Assembly: GCF_000710345.2 (NCBI RefSeq)
Contig: NZ_JHEL01000015.1
Coordinates: forward strand, 248,001-312,000
Length of the DNA: 64,000 bases
Source: Curtobacterium sp. S6
Lineage (GTDB): Bacteria; Actinomycetota; Actinomycetes; Actinomycetales; Micrococcaceae
Reading direction: 5' to 3'
Shown here: positions 48,651 through 59,183 of the stretch, piece by piece
Layout: every line of letters begins with the position of its first letter
How positions within the stretch are numbered: position 1 is the first letter of the stretch
The notes under the pieces: model-generated
Told to the model about the DNA's origin: nothing
The model's input: the letters and a program-made list of their open reading frames with translations, nothing else
Database searches by the model: none
Made by a program: the position numbers and the translations under genes

Positions 48651-49916
48651 GTGCGAATCATATTAGGAATCGGTGGAGGCATCGCGGCGTATAAGGCCGC
48701 GATGCTTCTGCGTTTATTCACCGAACAAGGGCACGACGTCGTGCCCATGCCCACCCGATCTGCCTTGCGGTTCGTCGGCGAGCCCACGTGGGAGGCGTTG
48801 TCGGGACACCCCGTGAATACCTCGGTGTTCGAGGACGTCGAATCCGTCAATCACGTGCGACAGGCCGAACGGGCCGATCTTGTGGTGGTTGCCCCCGCGA
48901 CCGCGGATCTCATGGCGCGCGTGGTCGGCGGGCGGGCGGATGATCTGTTGAGCGCCACGATCCTCACCGCGACGTGCCCGGTCGTCTTTGCCCCGGCCAT
49001 GCACACCCAAATGTGGGAGAACCCGGCGACACGGCGTAATGTCGCGCAGCTCCGCGAGGACGGATACACCGTCATCGACCCCGCCGTGGGCCGGCTGACG
49101 GGTCACGACTCCGGGGCCGGACGTTTGCCGGATCCGCGCGAGATCTACCGACGTGCCCTGGCCGCCGCGAGCTCTGCCGGCGCGGCGTTGCCGGACCTGA
49201 CGGGGTGTCGGCTGGTGGTCACCGCGGGAGGAACCCGCGAAGCCCTGGACCCCGTGCGCTACCTCGGCAACCGCTCGTCGGGAAAACAGGGGATCGCGAT
49301 AGCACAGGCGGCCGCCGACCTTGGCGCCTCGGTCGAACTGATCCTCGCGCACACCGAAGTATCTGCTCCCGAAGGCTCGGAGAAGCTCCGCATCCGCCGG
49401 GTCTCCTCGGCCCTGGAACTGGAAAACGCCGTCGGTGAAGCCCTCGGGGACGGACGGTCCGTGGACGGGGTCATCATGACGGCCGCGGTCGCGGATTTTC
49501 GTCCGCGGTCCGTGGCCGTGTCCAAAATCAAGAAGGATCCCTCCGCCGACGACGCGCCGACCCTGGAGCTGGTGCGCAACCCGGATATTCTCCGCGGGCT
49601 GGTCGAGGCCAAGTCGCGGGGGGAGCACGGGGCGTTCCTCGTGGGTTTCGCCGCCGAAACGGGTTCGGAGGACCACACGGTCGCGGAACTGGGGGAGTCG
49701 AAGCTCGTCTCCAAGGGCGCGGACATGCTGGTGGTCAACGAGGTAGGAACCGACCTCGTCTTCGGCCAGGACCAGACGGCCGCCACGATCTTGGTCCGAG
49801 AGGCCGAGGAGATCCGCTCCGAGGCCGTCGTCGGTACAAAAATCGACCTTGCGCGACGTCTCATGACGCGGGTGGCGTCACACCTCAACATTGGCTCACG
49901 CACCGCGCGCGGATGA
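48651..49916 (+). CDS. coaBC: Bifunctional phosphopantothenoylcysteine decarboxylase/phosphopantothenate--cysteine ligase
   Basis: A 421-residue two-domain CoA enzyme. N-terminal flavoprotein CoaC (GIGGGIAAYKAAMLLR, PAMHTQMWENPATRRN) and C-terminal CoaB (VTAGGTREALDPVRYLGNRS, NEVGTDLVFGQDQTA). Both sets of active-site motifs are present. GTG start, predicted leaderless. metK follows after 22 bp that hold another leaderless promoter. Confidence 0.96.
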   Translation: MRIILGIGGGIAAYKAAMLLRLFTEQGHDVVPMPTRSALRFVGEPTWEALSGHPVNTSVFEDVESVNHVRQAERADLVVVAPATADLMARVVGGRADDLLSATILTATCPVVFAPAMHTQMWENPATRRNVAQLREDGYTVIDPAVGRLTGHDSGAGRLPDPREIYRRALAAASSAGAALPDLTGCRLVVTAGGTREALDPVRYLGNRSSGKQGIAIAQAAADLGASVELILAHTEVSAPEGSEKLRIRRVSSALELENAVGEALGDGRSVDGVIMTAAVADFRPRSVAVSKIKKDPSADDAPTLELVRNPDILRGLVEAKSRGEHGAFLVGFAAETGSEDHTVAELGESKLVSKGADMLVVNEVGTDLVFGQDQTAATILVREAEEIRSEAVVGTKIDLARRLMTRVASHLNIGSRTARG

Positions 49917-49926
49917 ACCGAACGAG

Positions 49927-49932
49927 TAGAGT
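49927..49932 (+). promoter_or_regulatory. Candidate leaderless -10 (TAGAGT) for metK
   Basis: TAGAGT, 6 nt (GGACGG), GTG at 49939. The same hexamer-GGACGG/GAACGG-GTG layout occurs at coaBC. Confidence 0.55.
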
Positions 49933-49938
49933 GGACGG

Positions 49939-51147
49939 GTGACTTCCAAAGACAACCAGCACTTGCGCCTCTTCACCTCCGAATCGGTGACCGAAGGCCA
50001 TCCGGACAAGATCTGTGATCAGATCTCTGACTCGATCCTCGACGCCCTGCTGGCGGTCGACCCCACCTCAAATGTGGCCGTGGAAACGATGGTCACCACC
50101 GGGCAGGTGATGGTCGCCGGCGAGGTGACGACCAACGGGTACGTCGAGATCCCTAAGATCGTGCGCGACACCATCTTGGAGATCGGCTACAACTCCTCGA
50201 CGCGAGGATTCGACGGCGAATTCTGCGGAGTGTCGGTCTCGATTGGCGAGCAGTCCCCGGATATCAACGCCGGCGTATACACGTCGCTGGAGACGCGCGA
50301 TGGCACCGCCAACGACGTCCTGGACAGCCAGGGCGCGGGAGACCAAGGCCTGATGTTCGGATACGCGAGCAATGAGACCGAGGCGTTGATGCCGGCCCCC
50401 ATCTGGATCGCGCATCGTCTCTCGGAGCGACTGACCAACGTCCGGAAGGAAGGGGTTCTTCCGGACCTCCGCCCGGACGGGAAAACGCAGGTCACCCTGG
50501 GCTACGACGGCAGCACCCCCGTTTCGGTGGACACCGTGGTGCTCTCGACCCAACACGACGAAAAATACGCGCTGAGCACCCTCAAGGAGGAAGTTCAGCG
50601 TTACGTGATCGATCCCGTGCTTGAAGACCTCGATCTCGATATCGACGCGGCGAAATTCATCATCAATCCGGCTGGCCAGTTTGTGCAGGGTGGTCCGGTC
50701 GGCGATGCCGGCCTGACCGGCCGCAAAATCATCGTGGATACCTACGGCGGCATGGCCCGACACGGCGGCGGCGCTTTCTCGGGCAAGGACCCGTCCAAGG
50801 TGGATCGCTCCGCGGCGTACGCCATGCGGTGGATCGCCAAGAACGTCGTCGCGGCGGGCCTCGCGGATCGCGCGGAGGTGCAGGTCGCGTACGCGATCGG
50901 ACGGGCACGTCCGGTGGGGCTCTACGTCGAGACCTTCGGAACCCATCACGTCGACCCGTTGCGCATCGAAAAGGCCATCAGCGAGGTCTTCGATCTGCGC
51001 CCCCTGGCCATCATCAACGACCTCGACCTACGTCGGCCCATCTATGCGAAAACAGCGGCGCACGGTCACTTCGGGCGGTCCGAGCCCGAGTTCACCTGGG
51101 AACGTACAGACCGCGTGGACGCCTTGCGGGCCGCCATCTCGGAATGA
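49939..51147 (+). CDS. metK: S-adenosylmethionine synthase
   Basis: A 402-residue enzyme joining Met and ATP. Signatures [31 protein letters not shown] and [19 protein letters not shown]. Full length. GTG start with no Shine-Dalgarno (leaderless prediction). It overlaps priA by 4 bp (ATGA). No SAM riboswitch is visible; there is no leader to hold one. Confidence 0.97.
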   Translation: MTSKDNQHLRLFTSESVTEGHPDKICDQISDSILDALLAVDPTSNVAVETMVTTGQVMVAGEVTTNGYVEIPKIVRDTILEIGYNSSTRGFDGEFCGVSVSIGEQSPDINAGVYTSLETRDGTANDVLDSQGAGDQGLMFGYASNETEALMPAPIWIAHRLSERLTNVRKEGVLPDLRPDGKTQVTLGYDGSTPVSVDTVVLSTQHDEKYALSTLKEEVQRYVIDPVLEDLDLDIDAAKFIINPAGQFVQGGPVGDAGLTGRKIIVDTYGGMARHGGGAFSGKDPSKVDRSAAYAMRWIAKNVVAAGLADRAEVQVAYAIGRARPVGLYVETFGTHHVDPLRIEKAISEVFDLRPLAIINDLDLRRPIYAKTAAHGHFGRSEPEFTWERTDRVDALRAAISE

Positions 51148-53315
51148 CCGAGGAATCGGAGGAGGTCCTTCCCGGCCTCGAGGGCTGGGAGACTTCCGCG
51201 ATCGATCCGGGGAAAGAGCCCGGCGCCGTGGCCTTGGCCGCTCAGCTGCCGGTGGCCAAGGTCGCGATTGATACCCGCGTCCCGCACCTGGATCGCCTGT
51301 TTGACTATTCGGTGCCCGCGCATCTGGCGGATACGGCCCAACCCGGCGTTCGCGTCAGGGTCTCGTTCCACGGTCGTGACACGGTCGCTTGGCTGATCGA
51401 TCGGGTCGACGCGAGCGATTCCAGGGTCGCCCTACAGCCGCTGCGAGACGTCGTGTCGCCGGTGCGAGCCCTGACGCCCGAGGTGTGGCGATTGTGCCAG
51501 TCCGTGGCCTCGCGGAGCGCGGGCCTGGTCTCCGATGTACTGCGATTGGCGGTTCCCCCGCGTGCGGCGCGAACCGAAAGGGCCTTTGAACGCGACGTCC
51601 TCGGCATCTCTGCGAAGCCCGCCGAACCGCCGGGGGACGCGTCGCCGGATGACGGCCGCGAGGCCGAGGACCGCCAGGGTACCGTTCAGTTTCCGGAACC
51701 CGCGTGGACCCCGGGGACGGCCGATGAGGCGTCACCGGGTTGGGGCCTGTACCAAGGCGGTCCGGAATTCCTGGCGGCCGTGGCCGACCGCGAGGGGAAG
51801 CCCGCCCGAGGGGTCCTGGCGGTCGCGCCGTCGGCACCGCAGAATTGGGCCGAGCTCACGGCCCGGGCTTGCGCCGCGACCCTGTCTTCGGGTCGCCGCG
51901 CGTTGGTCGTGGTGCCAGACCGCAGGAGCCTGGATCGCCTCGAAGCGGCCATCAACCGCTTCGTCGACGCGGAGAAGATCGCACGCCTGAATCATGACGA
52001 CGGTCAGGCGGCCCGCTACTCTTCGTTTCTCCGAATCCTTTCGGGGGAGGCCTGGGTCGTGATCGGTACCCGGTCCGCTGCCTTTGCGCCGGTGCCCGGG
52101 CTTGGACTGGTCTCCTGCTTCGACGATGGCGACTCCAATCTCATCGAGCGGCAGGCGCCGTATTGCCACGCCCGCGACGTGCTCCTATTGCGCGCGCAGC
52201 AGGAGGAGTGCTCGGCCTTATTCTCGGGTCACAGCGTGAGCCCGGAATGCCAGCGCCTGGTCCAGACGCGGTGGGCCAGGCCATTGGCCGCCTCGCGGGA
52301 GAACCTGCGCCACCATTCGCCGCTGATCCGCTCCACGTCGGACTCTTACACGAGGGAACGGGACCCGATGGCGGCGATGGCGCGCATCCCGCACCTGGCG
52401 TATCAGGTCGCGCGGGAGGCCCTGAACCGTGGGCCGGTATTGATCCAGGTCGCGAGGACCGGCTATGCGCCGTCCCTGGCCTGCACGCGATGCCGGGCCT
52501 CCGCCAGGTGCGAGCACTGTTTCGGTCCCTTGAGCCTGGAGAAGGACTCGCGATCGCAGGCGATCTGCCGCTGGTGCCATCGAGGCGTCACCAATTGGCA
52601 CTGCGCCGAATGTGGCGGCGAGAAGTGGCGGCTGACCACGGTGGGAGCCCTGCGCACCGCGGAGGAGCTGGGACGGGCCTTTCCGCAGGTCCCCGTCGTA
52701 TCGTCCAGCGGGGAGAACATCAAGGCGGCGGTCGGTGACGAGCCGGCCATCGTGGTGGCCACGCCAGGGGCCGAGCCCCAGGTTCCCGGCGGGTACCGCG
52801 CGGCGTTGCTTCTTGACGGCGACCGCATGATGGCGCGCGACTCGCTGCGGAACAACGAGGCGGTGCTACGTCGCTGGATGAATGCCTGCGCGCTCGTCGC
52901 CTCGCAGGCCAACGGCGGTCAGGTCATCTGCACGGCGGAGGATTCCTCCGTGCTGGGCGCGCTCATCCGATGGGATCCGGCGGGCTATGCCTCCCGGGAG
53001 CTGGCCGAGCGTCACGAGCTTTCCTTGCCTCCGGCGGTTCGCACCGCGGCCATCACCGGCCCCCGGGTCTCGGTCGAAGAATTCGTCCGGGTTCTCGGGC
53101 TCGACGAGTTCGATCCGGCGACCGGAATCCGGGTCATTGACCCCGTGCCGTTGTCCGACGACGACGAGGACGACGAATACCGGGCCATCATCTTTATGCC
53201 CTACGGCCTCGCGGCGCGCGTCACGGAGAGACTCCGGAGCGCGAGGGCCTCGTTCTCGGCCTCGAAGAAGTATCAGTCGGTCCAGGTCAGGTGCGACGCC
53301 CCGGACGTTCTCTGA
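51144..53315 (+). CDS. priA: Replication-restart protein PriA, helicase-inactive actinobacterial type
   Basis: A 723-residue protein with the PriA N-terminal DNA-binding domain ([20 protein letters not shown]) and the eight-Cys zinc region ([35 protein letters not shown]). The nucleotide site is degenerate: where Walker A should be, the sequence reads [12 protein letters not shown], and the DEEH box is FDDGDSN. Such PriA proteins in actinobacteria are thought to be non-helicase loaders. The genes that often follow (fmt, def) are missing. It overlaps metK by 4 bp and its 3' end overlaps the convergent glycosyltransferase gene by 29 bp. Confidence 0.88.
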   Translation: MTEESEEVLPGLEGWETSAIDPGKEPGAVALAAQLPVAKVAIDTRVPHLDRLFDYSVPAHLADTAQPGVRVRVSFHGRDTVAWLIDRVDASDSRVALQPLRDVVSPVRALTPEVWRLCQSVASRSAGLVSDVLRLAVPPRAARTERAFERDVLGISAKPAEPPGDASPDDGREAEDRQGTVQFPEPAWTPGTADEASPGWGLYQGGPEFLAAVADREGKPARGVLAVAPSAPQNWAELTARACAATLSSGRRALVVVPDRRSLDRLEAAINRFVDAEKIARLNHDDGQAARYSSFLRILSGEAWVVIGTRSAAFAPVPGLGLVSCFDDGDSNLIERQAPYCHARDVLLLRAQQEECSALFSGHSVSPECQRLVQTRWARPLAASRENLRHHSPLIRSTSDSYTRERDPMAAMARIPHLAYQVAREALNRGPVLIQVARTGYAPSLACTRCRASARCEHCFGPLSLEKDSRSQAICRWCHRGVTNWHCAECGGEKWRLTTVGALRTAEELGRAFPQVPVVSSSGENIKAAVGDEPAIVVATPGAEPQVPGGYRAALLLDGDRMMARDSLRNNEAVLRRWMNACALVASQANGGQVICTAEDSSVLGALIRWDPAGYASRELAERHELSLPPAVRTAAITGPRVSVEEFVRVLGLDEFDPATGIRVIDPVPLSDDDEDDEYRAIIFMPYGLAARVTERLRSARASFSASKKYQSVQVRCDAPDVL

Positions 53316-54492
53316 CGGGTCCCCCTGCCGTCGGCGGAGGGGAGAATCTTGCTGACCGGCCGCGGCGGCCCCGCACGGTGTGGGCCAGACTGACGAGGGC
53401 ACGGGCCGAAGTCTCCCAGCTATCCCGCTCGGCGTCCCGCAGGGCGCTGAGTACTTGCCGCTTGAATTCACCCGGCTCTTCCAGATCGCGCACGGCCTGC
53501 CGGAGCGCGCCGGGACGTCGGAAGTTCAGATGCACCGCGCCCGGAGCCACCTCCCGGAAAATGGGGATGTCGGAGAGAATCCGTGGGGCGCCTTCCGCGG
53601 CCGCCTCGACGACCGGCAATCCGTAGCCTTCCGCGGAACTTGCGGAGACCAAGGCGGTACAGGTCGCCAATAGGTGGCGATACTCCTCGTCGCTGACTCC
53701 GTCGTGAAAGACCACGCGGGCTCCGTCAGGCACCATCCGTTCCAATTCTTCGCGGCGTCGAGGATCGAACCGGGAGAGGAGATGAAGCTCGTAGTCGGGA
53801 AGGTCCGTCATCGACCGGATGAGCAGGTCAACACCCTTGTACGGCATAGCCGACCCCATGTACACCAGCGACTTGCCGCGACCGGGGATCCTCGCCAACG
53901 CCGTGGAGCGATCGATGATCGAGCCCTCGGGCGGGGCGTTCGGGATCACGTGCACCGGTCTGCGGGTCAGCCGATGACGCGCGATCAGTCCGGCGGTGGT
54001 GTGGCTGACCGTCGCGACGTCGTCGGCACGGTTCAACAGAATCCGTTGGGGGACATACGTGCGATGAAATTGGCGCCACCCCCAGCGAACGGGTCCCGGC
54101 AGAAACCCCGGTGCTTCTGGGTGGTCGTAGTAGATCAGGTCGTGCAGGGTCAGGATCAGGCCGTAGTTTCTGCCCCAGGAACCTATGGTCTGCATGGGGG
54201 AGAAAAGGACATCTGGCCGGTACCGATTGATCGCCAGGGCGCTCAAGGGCTCGAGGGGCCCCGTGGGGGAGAACCCCCGGACATGCGGCAGGTCGGGGAG
54301 CTGGGCCAATTGCTCGTCGTCCGAGATCAGCATCGCCACGCGAACCCCGGCAAGAGAACCGTCGGTCACCCCGCGGTAGAGGGCATGGAGGAGGCTCGAG
54401 GTATACCGGCTGATGCCATCGTGGACCGGGCGAACATACCGGGCGTCGACCATGAGCTTCAGGTCCTCATGAGAGTCTTTCGGTGCCATCAT
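53287..54492 (-). CDS. Glycosyltransferase family 4-type protein
   Basis: A 401-residue GT-B enzyme. N-terminal domain with DARYVRPVHDGISRYTSSLL; C-terminal nucleotide-sugar domain with SLVYMGSAMPYKGVDLLIRS and the E-x7-E-type motif SSAEGYGLPVVEAAAEG. Typical of retaining GT4 transferases using GDP-Man or UDP-sugars; the acceptor is unknown. It follows an alpha/beta hydrolase with an ATGA overlap. The C terminus is Arg/Pro rich and overlaps priA by 29 bp on the opposite strand. Confidence 0.85.
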   Translation of the reverse strand: MMAPKDSHEDLKLMVDARYVRPVHDGISRYTSSLLHALYRGVTDGSLAGVRVAMLISDDEQLAQLPDLPHVRGFSPTGPLEPLSALAINRYRPDVLFSPMQTIGSWGRNYGLILTLHDLIYYDHPEAPGFLPGPVRWGWRQFHRTYVPQRILLNRADDVATVSHTTAGLIARHRLTRRPVHVIPNAPPEGSIIDRSTALARIPGRGKSLVYMGSAMPYKGVDLLIRSMTDLPDYELHLLSRFDPRRREELERMVPDGARVVFHDGVSDEEYRHLLATCTALVSASSAEGYGLPVVEAAAEGAPRILSDIPIFREVAPGAVHLNFRRPGALRQAVRDLEEPGEFKRQVLSALRDAERDSWETSARALVSLAHTVRGRRGRSARFSPPPTAGGPVRERPGRRT

Positions 54493-55445
54493 CGTGCCGT
54501 CGCCCGGGAAACGGCCGGCGCGGCGTCGTGGGCCTCCACGAATGATGACACCAGCTTCGCCGCCCGGCGGGGGGTCTCGTAGTGGATCAGGTGCCCGACC
54601 TGGGGGATCACCTCGAGGCGCGCGTCGGGAAACTTCTCGGCCAGCCGTTGCTGGGCCGGCACCGATCCCAGGTCGTCGCGTTCGGCCACGATGAGTGAGG
54701 TCGGCGACCGGACCTCGCCGGCCACCTCGCGCACGGTATCGCGGATGGACGACTCATAGGACTCGAGGACCACGGCGCGAGACGCGAAGGAACCGAAATA
54801 CGCGTCATGTTGTCCGTTGATGAATCGACGCAATTCCGGACGGCGGTTCTTCATCATGATCTCCGAGGAGATGCGCGTGACCCACGAGGATCGCACCAGG
54901 GCGTTGCCGGGCCCCGAGGGCAGGGCGGCGCACGTGCGGTAGAACGCGGACGCGGCCAGCGTCGCGAGCCTTGCCGAGGAGTCCAACGCCGGTTCACAGA
55001 TCGGATTGATCAGTGCCAACGAGACGACGTCGCGAGGATGTCGTGCGGCGGTACGCGCGGCGATCACGGATCCAAAGGAGTGGCCGACCAAGGCCACGGG
55101 GCCCGAACCCAGTCGGTGGATCAGCGCACCGATCACCTCGGCATAGCTATCGGCGGAATGCTCCCGTTCGAGAAGAGGCTCCGAACGTCCGAATCCGGGA
55201 AGATCCGGCACCACCACGTTCCAGCGTGATGCCAGAGCATCAGCGATGATGGCCAGCCCGTGATGGTCCCCTCGGAATCCGTGGACCATGACTATGGTCG
55301 GTCGCTCGTCGGTCTGCGCGGGGTGGTTTCGACCGTAGGTCCAATATCGGACCCGTGAGCCTTCGAAGGCCATGGTCGATTCCGCGGGAAACCCCAGTGA
55401 CGTGGGGGCATCCTCGAATACGGAAGAATCTACGGTTCGAGGCAC
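54489..55445 (-). CDS. Alpha/beta hydrolase
   Basis: A 318-residue alpha/beta-fold hydrolase. Oxyanion region VMVHGFRGDHHG, nucleophile elbow VALVGHSFGSVIAAR (GHSFG), catalytic His in IPQVGHLIHYETP. The nearest relatives by motif are general esterases/peptidases; no substrate is evident. GTG at 55445 with AAGGAG upstream is preferred to an in-frame upstream GTG at 55502, which has no Shine-Dalgarno. Operon with the glycosyltransferase. Confidence 0.82.
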   Translation of the reverse strand: MPRTVDSSVFEDAPTSLGFPAESTMAFEGSRVRYWTYGRNHPAQTDERPTIVMVHGFRGDHHGLAIIADALASRWNVVVPDLPGFGRSEPLLEREHSADSYAEVIGALIHRLGSGPVALVGHSFGSVIAARTAARHPRDVVSLALINPICEPALDSSARLATLAASAFYRTCAALPSGPGNALVRSSWVTRISSEIMMKNRRPELRRFINGQHDAYFGSFASRAVVLESYESSIRDTVREVAGEVRSPTSLIVAERDDLGSVPAQQRLAEKFPDARLEVIPQVGHLIHYETPRRAAKLVSSFVEAHDAAPAVSRATAR

Positions 55446-55541
55446 GATGCTCCTTACAGGTCGCCGGGGGCTACGCGTGATGTCTCGACGCGGCCACTTC
55501 ACACCTTACAAGCCGTATCGGTGCTCCCACGGAATGAGGGT

Positions 55542-55547
55542 TAGACT
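55542..55547 (+). promoter_or_regulatory. Candidate leuS -10 element (TAGACT)
   Basis: GGTTAGACTG in the 184-bp divergent gap between the hydrolase and leuS, 82 bp before the leuS GTG. No other gene is seen in the gap. Confidence 0.45.
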
Positions 55548-55629
55548 GTGGAATATTCCCGGTGACATGCCCTCGACGGGTGCGCCCTGTTAAACACGTT
55601 CTATGCCCCACCAGCGCAAAGGAAACACT

Positions 55630-58134
55630 GTGCCTCAATCGGTTGGAGAGAATCCCTCACGAGATCTCGCGGACGAGAAGACCTACGACTTCTCCTCGAT
55701 GGAAGCGACGTGGGCGGACTACTGGGATCGCGAGAAGGTTTTCGCCCCGCTCGACGACGGTTCACGGGAGCGCAAATACGTCCTGGACATGTTCCCGTAT
55801 CCCTCGGGCGACCTGCACATGGGCCACGCCGAGGCGTTCGCCATGGGGGACGTCGTGACGCGGTATTGGAAGCAGAAGGGCTACGACGTCCTACACCCGA
55901 TCGGCTGGGATTCCTTCGGCCTGCCGGCGGAGAACGCCGCCATCAAAAACAACACGCATCCGGCGGAGTGGACCTACAAGAATATTGAGACGCAGGCATC
56001 GTCCTTTAAGCGTTACGGCATCGCCGTCGACTGGTCCCGGCGACTCCACACCTCCGACCCCGAGTACTATCGCTGGACCCAGTGGCTGTTCCAGCAGTTT
56101 TACTCTCGGGGATTGGCTTACCGCAAGGATTCGCCGGTCAACTGGTGCCCCAAGGACCAGACCGTCCTGGCGAACGAACAGGTGGTCAACGGGGCCTGTG
56201 AACGATGCGGTACCCAGGTGACCAAGAAGTCGTTGAACCAGTGGTACTTCAAGATCACCGAATACGCCCAGGAGCTGCTCGACGACATGAAGCAGCTCGA
56301 AGGGCATTGGCCCGACCGGGTGCTGGCCATGCAACGCAACTGGATCGGGCGCTCGGAAGGCGCCGAGGTGCACTTTGAGGTGGAATCCGCGGGCCAGAAG
56401 CCCGGGACCCGGCTTTCCGTGTTCACGACCCGGCCGGACACCCTGTACGGGAATACCTTTTTCGTCGTCGCGGCGGACTCCGAGCTCGCCCTGGAGCTGG
56501 TGACCGACGAGCAGAAGGACGCGCTGGATCAATACCGCGAGGAGGTCAAGGCCTTCTCCGATATCGAGCGCCAGTCGAGCGAGCGTCCCAAGACGGGCGT
56601 GTTCACCGGCCGGCACGCGGTCAATCCGTTGACGGGCGAACGTCTGCCCATCTGGGCCGCCGACTACGTGTTGGCGGACTACGGAACCGGCGCGATCATG
56701 GCGGTTCCGGCGCACGATCAGCGCGACCTCGACTTTGCCCTGGCCTTCGACCTGCCGGTCCGCGTGGTCGTCAGCACGGACGAGGGCGATCCCCGGGAGA
56801 CCGGCGAAGCGACCGCCGGGGACGGCGTCATGATCAACTCGGCAGACCTCAACGGCCTCGGCAAAACCGACGCGATCCGTCGGGCCATTGACATCTTGGA
56901 GCGCGACGGCGCGGGCGAGGGAAAGACGATCTTCCGGTTGCGTGACTGGCTGCTTTCCCGCCAGCGCTTCTGGGGCGCGCCCATCCCCATCATCCACTGT
57001 GATGCGTGTGGCGAGGTGCCGGTTCCGGAGGACCAGCTTCCGGTTCGGCTGCCCTCGGACCTCAAGGGCGAGGACCTCTCCCCGAAGGGGCAGTCTCCGT
57101 TGGCGGCGGCCGCCGATTGGGTCAACGTGGACTGCCCCTCGTGCGGAGGTCCCGCGCAGCGGGATACCGACACGATGGACACGTTCGTGGACTCGTCGTG
57201 GTACTTCCTGCGCTTCGCCTCGCCTCACCTGGACACCGCGGCCTTCGACCCGGAGGAACTCCGCAAATGGGAGCCGGTGGACCAGTATGTCGGCGGCGTC
57301 GAGCACGCGATCCTGCACCTGTTGTACTCACGCTTCTTCGTCAAGGTCATCCGGGACCTCGGCTACATCGACTACGACGAGCCGTTCCGTGCCCTGTTGA
57401 ACCAGGGCCAGGTCCTCAACGGCGGTAAGGCGATGTCCAAATCCTTGGGCAACGGCGTCGACCTCGGCCAGCAAATCGACGAATACGGCGTTGACGCCGT
57501 GCGCACGACGATGGTCTTCGCGTCACCTCCCGAGGACGACGTGGACTGGGCCGATGTCTCTCCGGGTGGCGCCGGTAAATTCCTGGCCCGGGCATGGCGC
57601 TTGGGCCAGGACGTGGGACGAGACAAGCCCGCCGAGGGCACGGGTGACGTCGGGTTGCGCCAGATCACTCACCGGACCATTCACGAGGCCCAAAGCGCCT
57701 TGGAGTCTCATAAGTTCAACGTGGTCGTGGCCAAGACGATGGAATTGGTCAACGCGACCCGAAAGGCCATCGACTCCGGCCCCGGTGCACGGGACGCCGC
57801 GGTCCGCGAGGCGACCGAGGCGGTGGCGGTGCTGCTCTCGCTCTACGCCCCGTACACCGCGGAGGACCTCTGGCACGAGATCGGCCACGAGACTCCGGTC
57901 TTGACGGCCGGGTGGCCCGCCGTGGACCCCGCGCTGTTGATCGACGACACCGTGACGGCCGTCGTGCAGGTCAAGGGCAAGGTGCGGGCGCGGCTGGAGG
58001 TCGCCAAGGATATCTCCGCCGAATCTCTGGAGGCCATGGCCCTCGCCGATCCCGCCGTGCAGCGAAACATCGAAGGCGCGACGATCCGCAAGGTGATTGT
58101 CCGGGAACCCAAACTCGTCAACATCGTGGTCTGA
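55630..58134 (+). CDS. leuS: Leucine--tRNA ligase
   Basis: An 834-residue class I synthetase. HIGH-type motif [16 protein letters not shown]1 editing domain ([14 protein letters not shown], and the conserved [20 protein letters not shown]), and KMSKS-type [12 protein letters not shown]. The C-terminal anticodon region ends [14 protein letters not shown] at 55630 lies 6 nt after AAAGGA and is preferred to an ATG at 55603. It ends 8 bp before degV. Confidence 0.97.
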   Translation: MPQSVGENPSRDLADEKTYDFSSMEATWADYWDREKVFAPLDDGSRERKYVLDMFPYPSGDLHMGHAEAFAMGDVVTRYWKQKGYDVLHPIGWDSFGLPAENAAIKNNTHPAEWTYKNIETQASSFKRYGIAVDWSRRLHTSDPEYYRWTQWLFQQFYSRGLAYRKDSPVNWCPKDQTVLANEQVVNGACERCGTQVTKKSLNQWYFKITEYAQELLDDMKQLEGHWPDRVLAMQRNWIGRSEGAEVHFEVESAGQKPGTRLSVFTTRPDTLYGNTFFVVAADSELALELVTDEQKDALDQYREEVKAFSDIERQSSERPKTGVFTGRHAVNPLTGERLPIWAADYVLADYGTGAIMAVPAHDQRDLDFALAFDLPVRVVVSTDEGDPRETGEATAGDGVMINSADLNGLGKTDAIRRAIDILERDGAGEGKTIFRLRDWLLSRQRFWGAPIPIIHCDACGEVPVPEDQLPVRLPSDLKGEDLSPKGQSPLAAAADWVNVDCPSCGGPAQRDTDTMDTFVDSSWYFLRFASPHLDTAAFDPEELRKWEPVDQYVGGVEHAILHLLYSRFFVKVIRDLGYIDYDEPFRALLNQGQVLNGGKAMSKSLGNGVDLGQQIDEYGVDAVRTTMVFASPPEDDVDWADVSPGGAGKFLARAWRLGQDVGRDKPAEGTGDVGLRQITHRTIHEAQSALESHKFNVVVAKTMELVNATRKAIDSGPGARDAAVREATEAVAVLLSLYAPYTAEDLWHEIGHETPVLTAGWPAVDPALLIDDTVTAVVQVKGKVRARLEVAKDISAESLEAMALADPAVQRNIEGATIRKVIVREPKLVNIVV

Positions 58135-58142
58135 GGGCCGCG

Positions 58143-59090
58143 ATGACCACGGAATCAAGCCCCCGGCCAACGGTCGCCGTCGTGACGGATTCGGCCACGG
58201 GACTCAGCCGCGCCATGGCGGAGTCGCTGAGCGTCGGGGGCGGTTTCTTGAGGGTCCCGTTGCCGTTGATGGTTGGTGACCAAATTTTCACCGAGATCGA
58301 CGACCCGGGCGTGAACGAAAAGCTCGTGGTGGCGAGCGCGGAAGGCCGCCGCATGACCACCTCCAGGCCCTCGCCGGGGGCCTTCGCCACGGCCTACGAG
58401 TCGTTGGCGAAGGAAGGGTACGAGCACATCGTGTCGGTTCATCTCTCCTCGGAGCTATCCGGGACCGTCGACGCCGCTCGCGCCAGCGCTCGGGGGGCGG
58501 CCGCCACCGTATCGGTGATCGATACCCGGACCGTGGCGATGGCCGAGGGCATGGCCGTGATCGCGGCGTTGGATGCGGCCCGCGCGGGCGGCGGTCCGGC
58601 GGAGGTCGAGGCCGCTGCGGGAAACGCGGCCCGACGAGCCCGGCTGCTCTTTTACGTCCCCACCCTGGAGGCCCTGGCCCGCAGCGGACGCATTCCGAAG
58701 AGCCTCGCGATCGTGGGGCAGATGTTTCAGATTCGGCCCATAGCAACGGTCGCTCAGGGTCGCTTGAAATACCTCGAGCGCCCCCGCCAGGAGGCGTCCG
58801 CGGTGAAGAGACTCGGTGAACTCGTGGCGGCCGATGCCCGTCAGGCCCTCGAAGAGGACCGCACGACGGTTGGGGAATCCGGCCGGGTCGTCGTGGCCAT
58901 CCAGGATTTCTACGGCAGTTCTCTGGCCGATCACCTCTCCGACGTGGTGGCCAAGGAATTCGGCGGGGACGCGATCATCCAACGCTCGACCGTCCCGCCG
59001 GTTTTGGCCGTTCACGCCGGGTTGGGTCCGGTCAGCGTGGTCTGCGAGCCGGCGTCGTTGGTGCACGGTCTGACATCCACAGTGGCCTGA
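58143..59090 (+). CDS. DegV family fatty-acid-binding protein
   Basis: A 315-residue protein. DegV opening VAVVTDSATGLSRAMAES, then the conserved HLSSELSGTVDAARA and VPTLEALARSGRIPKS. DegV proteins bind a fatty acid and in staphylococci act as FakB, the acyl-binding partner of a fatty-acid kinase. No fakA lies here. It starts 8 bp after leuS and probably shares its transcript. Confidence 0.92.
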   Translation: MTTESSPRPTVAVVTDSATGLSRAMAESLSVGGGFLRVPLPLMVGDQIFTEIDDPGVNEKLVVASAEGRRMTTSRPSPGAFATAYESLAKEGYEHIVSVHLSSELSGTVDAARASARGAAATVSVIDTRTVAMAEGMAVIAALDAARAGGGPAEVEAAAGNAARRARLLFYVPTLEALARSGRIPKSLAIVGQMFQIRPIATVAQGRLKYLERPRQEASAVKRLGELVAADARQALEEDRTTVGESGRVVVAIQDFYGSSLADHLSDVVAKEFGGDAIIQRSTVPPVLAVHAGLGPVSVVCEPASLVHGLTSTVA

Positions 59091-59171
59091 TCGCCGGGCA
59101 ATTTCCTGTACTCCCTCCCCAGTCGGCGGATTTTCGGTTCGTCGGGGAGCCGCATCGGTCTCGGTCGTCCA

Positions 59172-59177
59172 TAGCCT
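59172..59177 (+). promoter_or_regulatory. Candidate leaderless -10 (TAGCCT) for comEA
   Basis: TAGCCT, 6 nt (CGGTCC), ATG at 59184, in the 93-bp gap after degV. Confidence 0.45.
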
Positions 59178-59183
59178 CGGTCC

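Noticed and set aside
49917-49938. SAM riboswitch before metK
   Set aside because: Only 22 bp separate coaBC and metK and the transcript appears leaderless.
50829-51143. Upstream extension of priA inside metK
   Set aside because: It is a different frame of metK; priA starts at the ATGA overlap at 51144.
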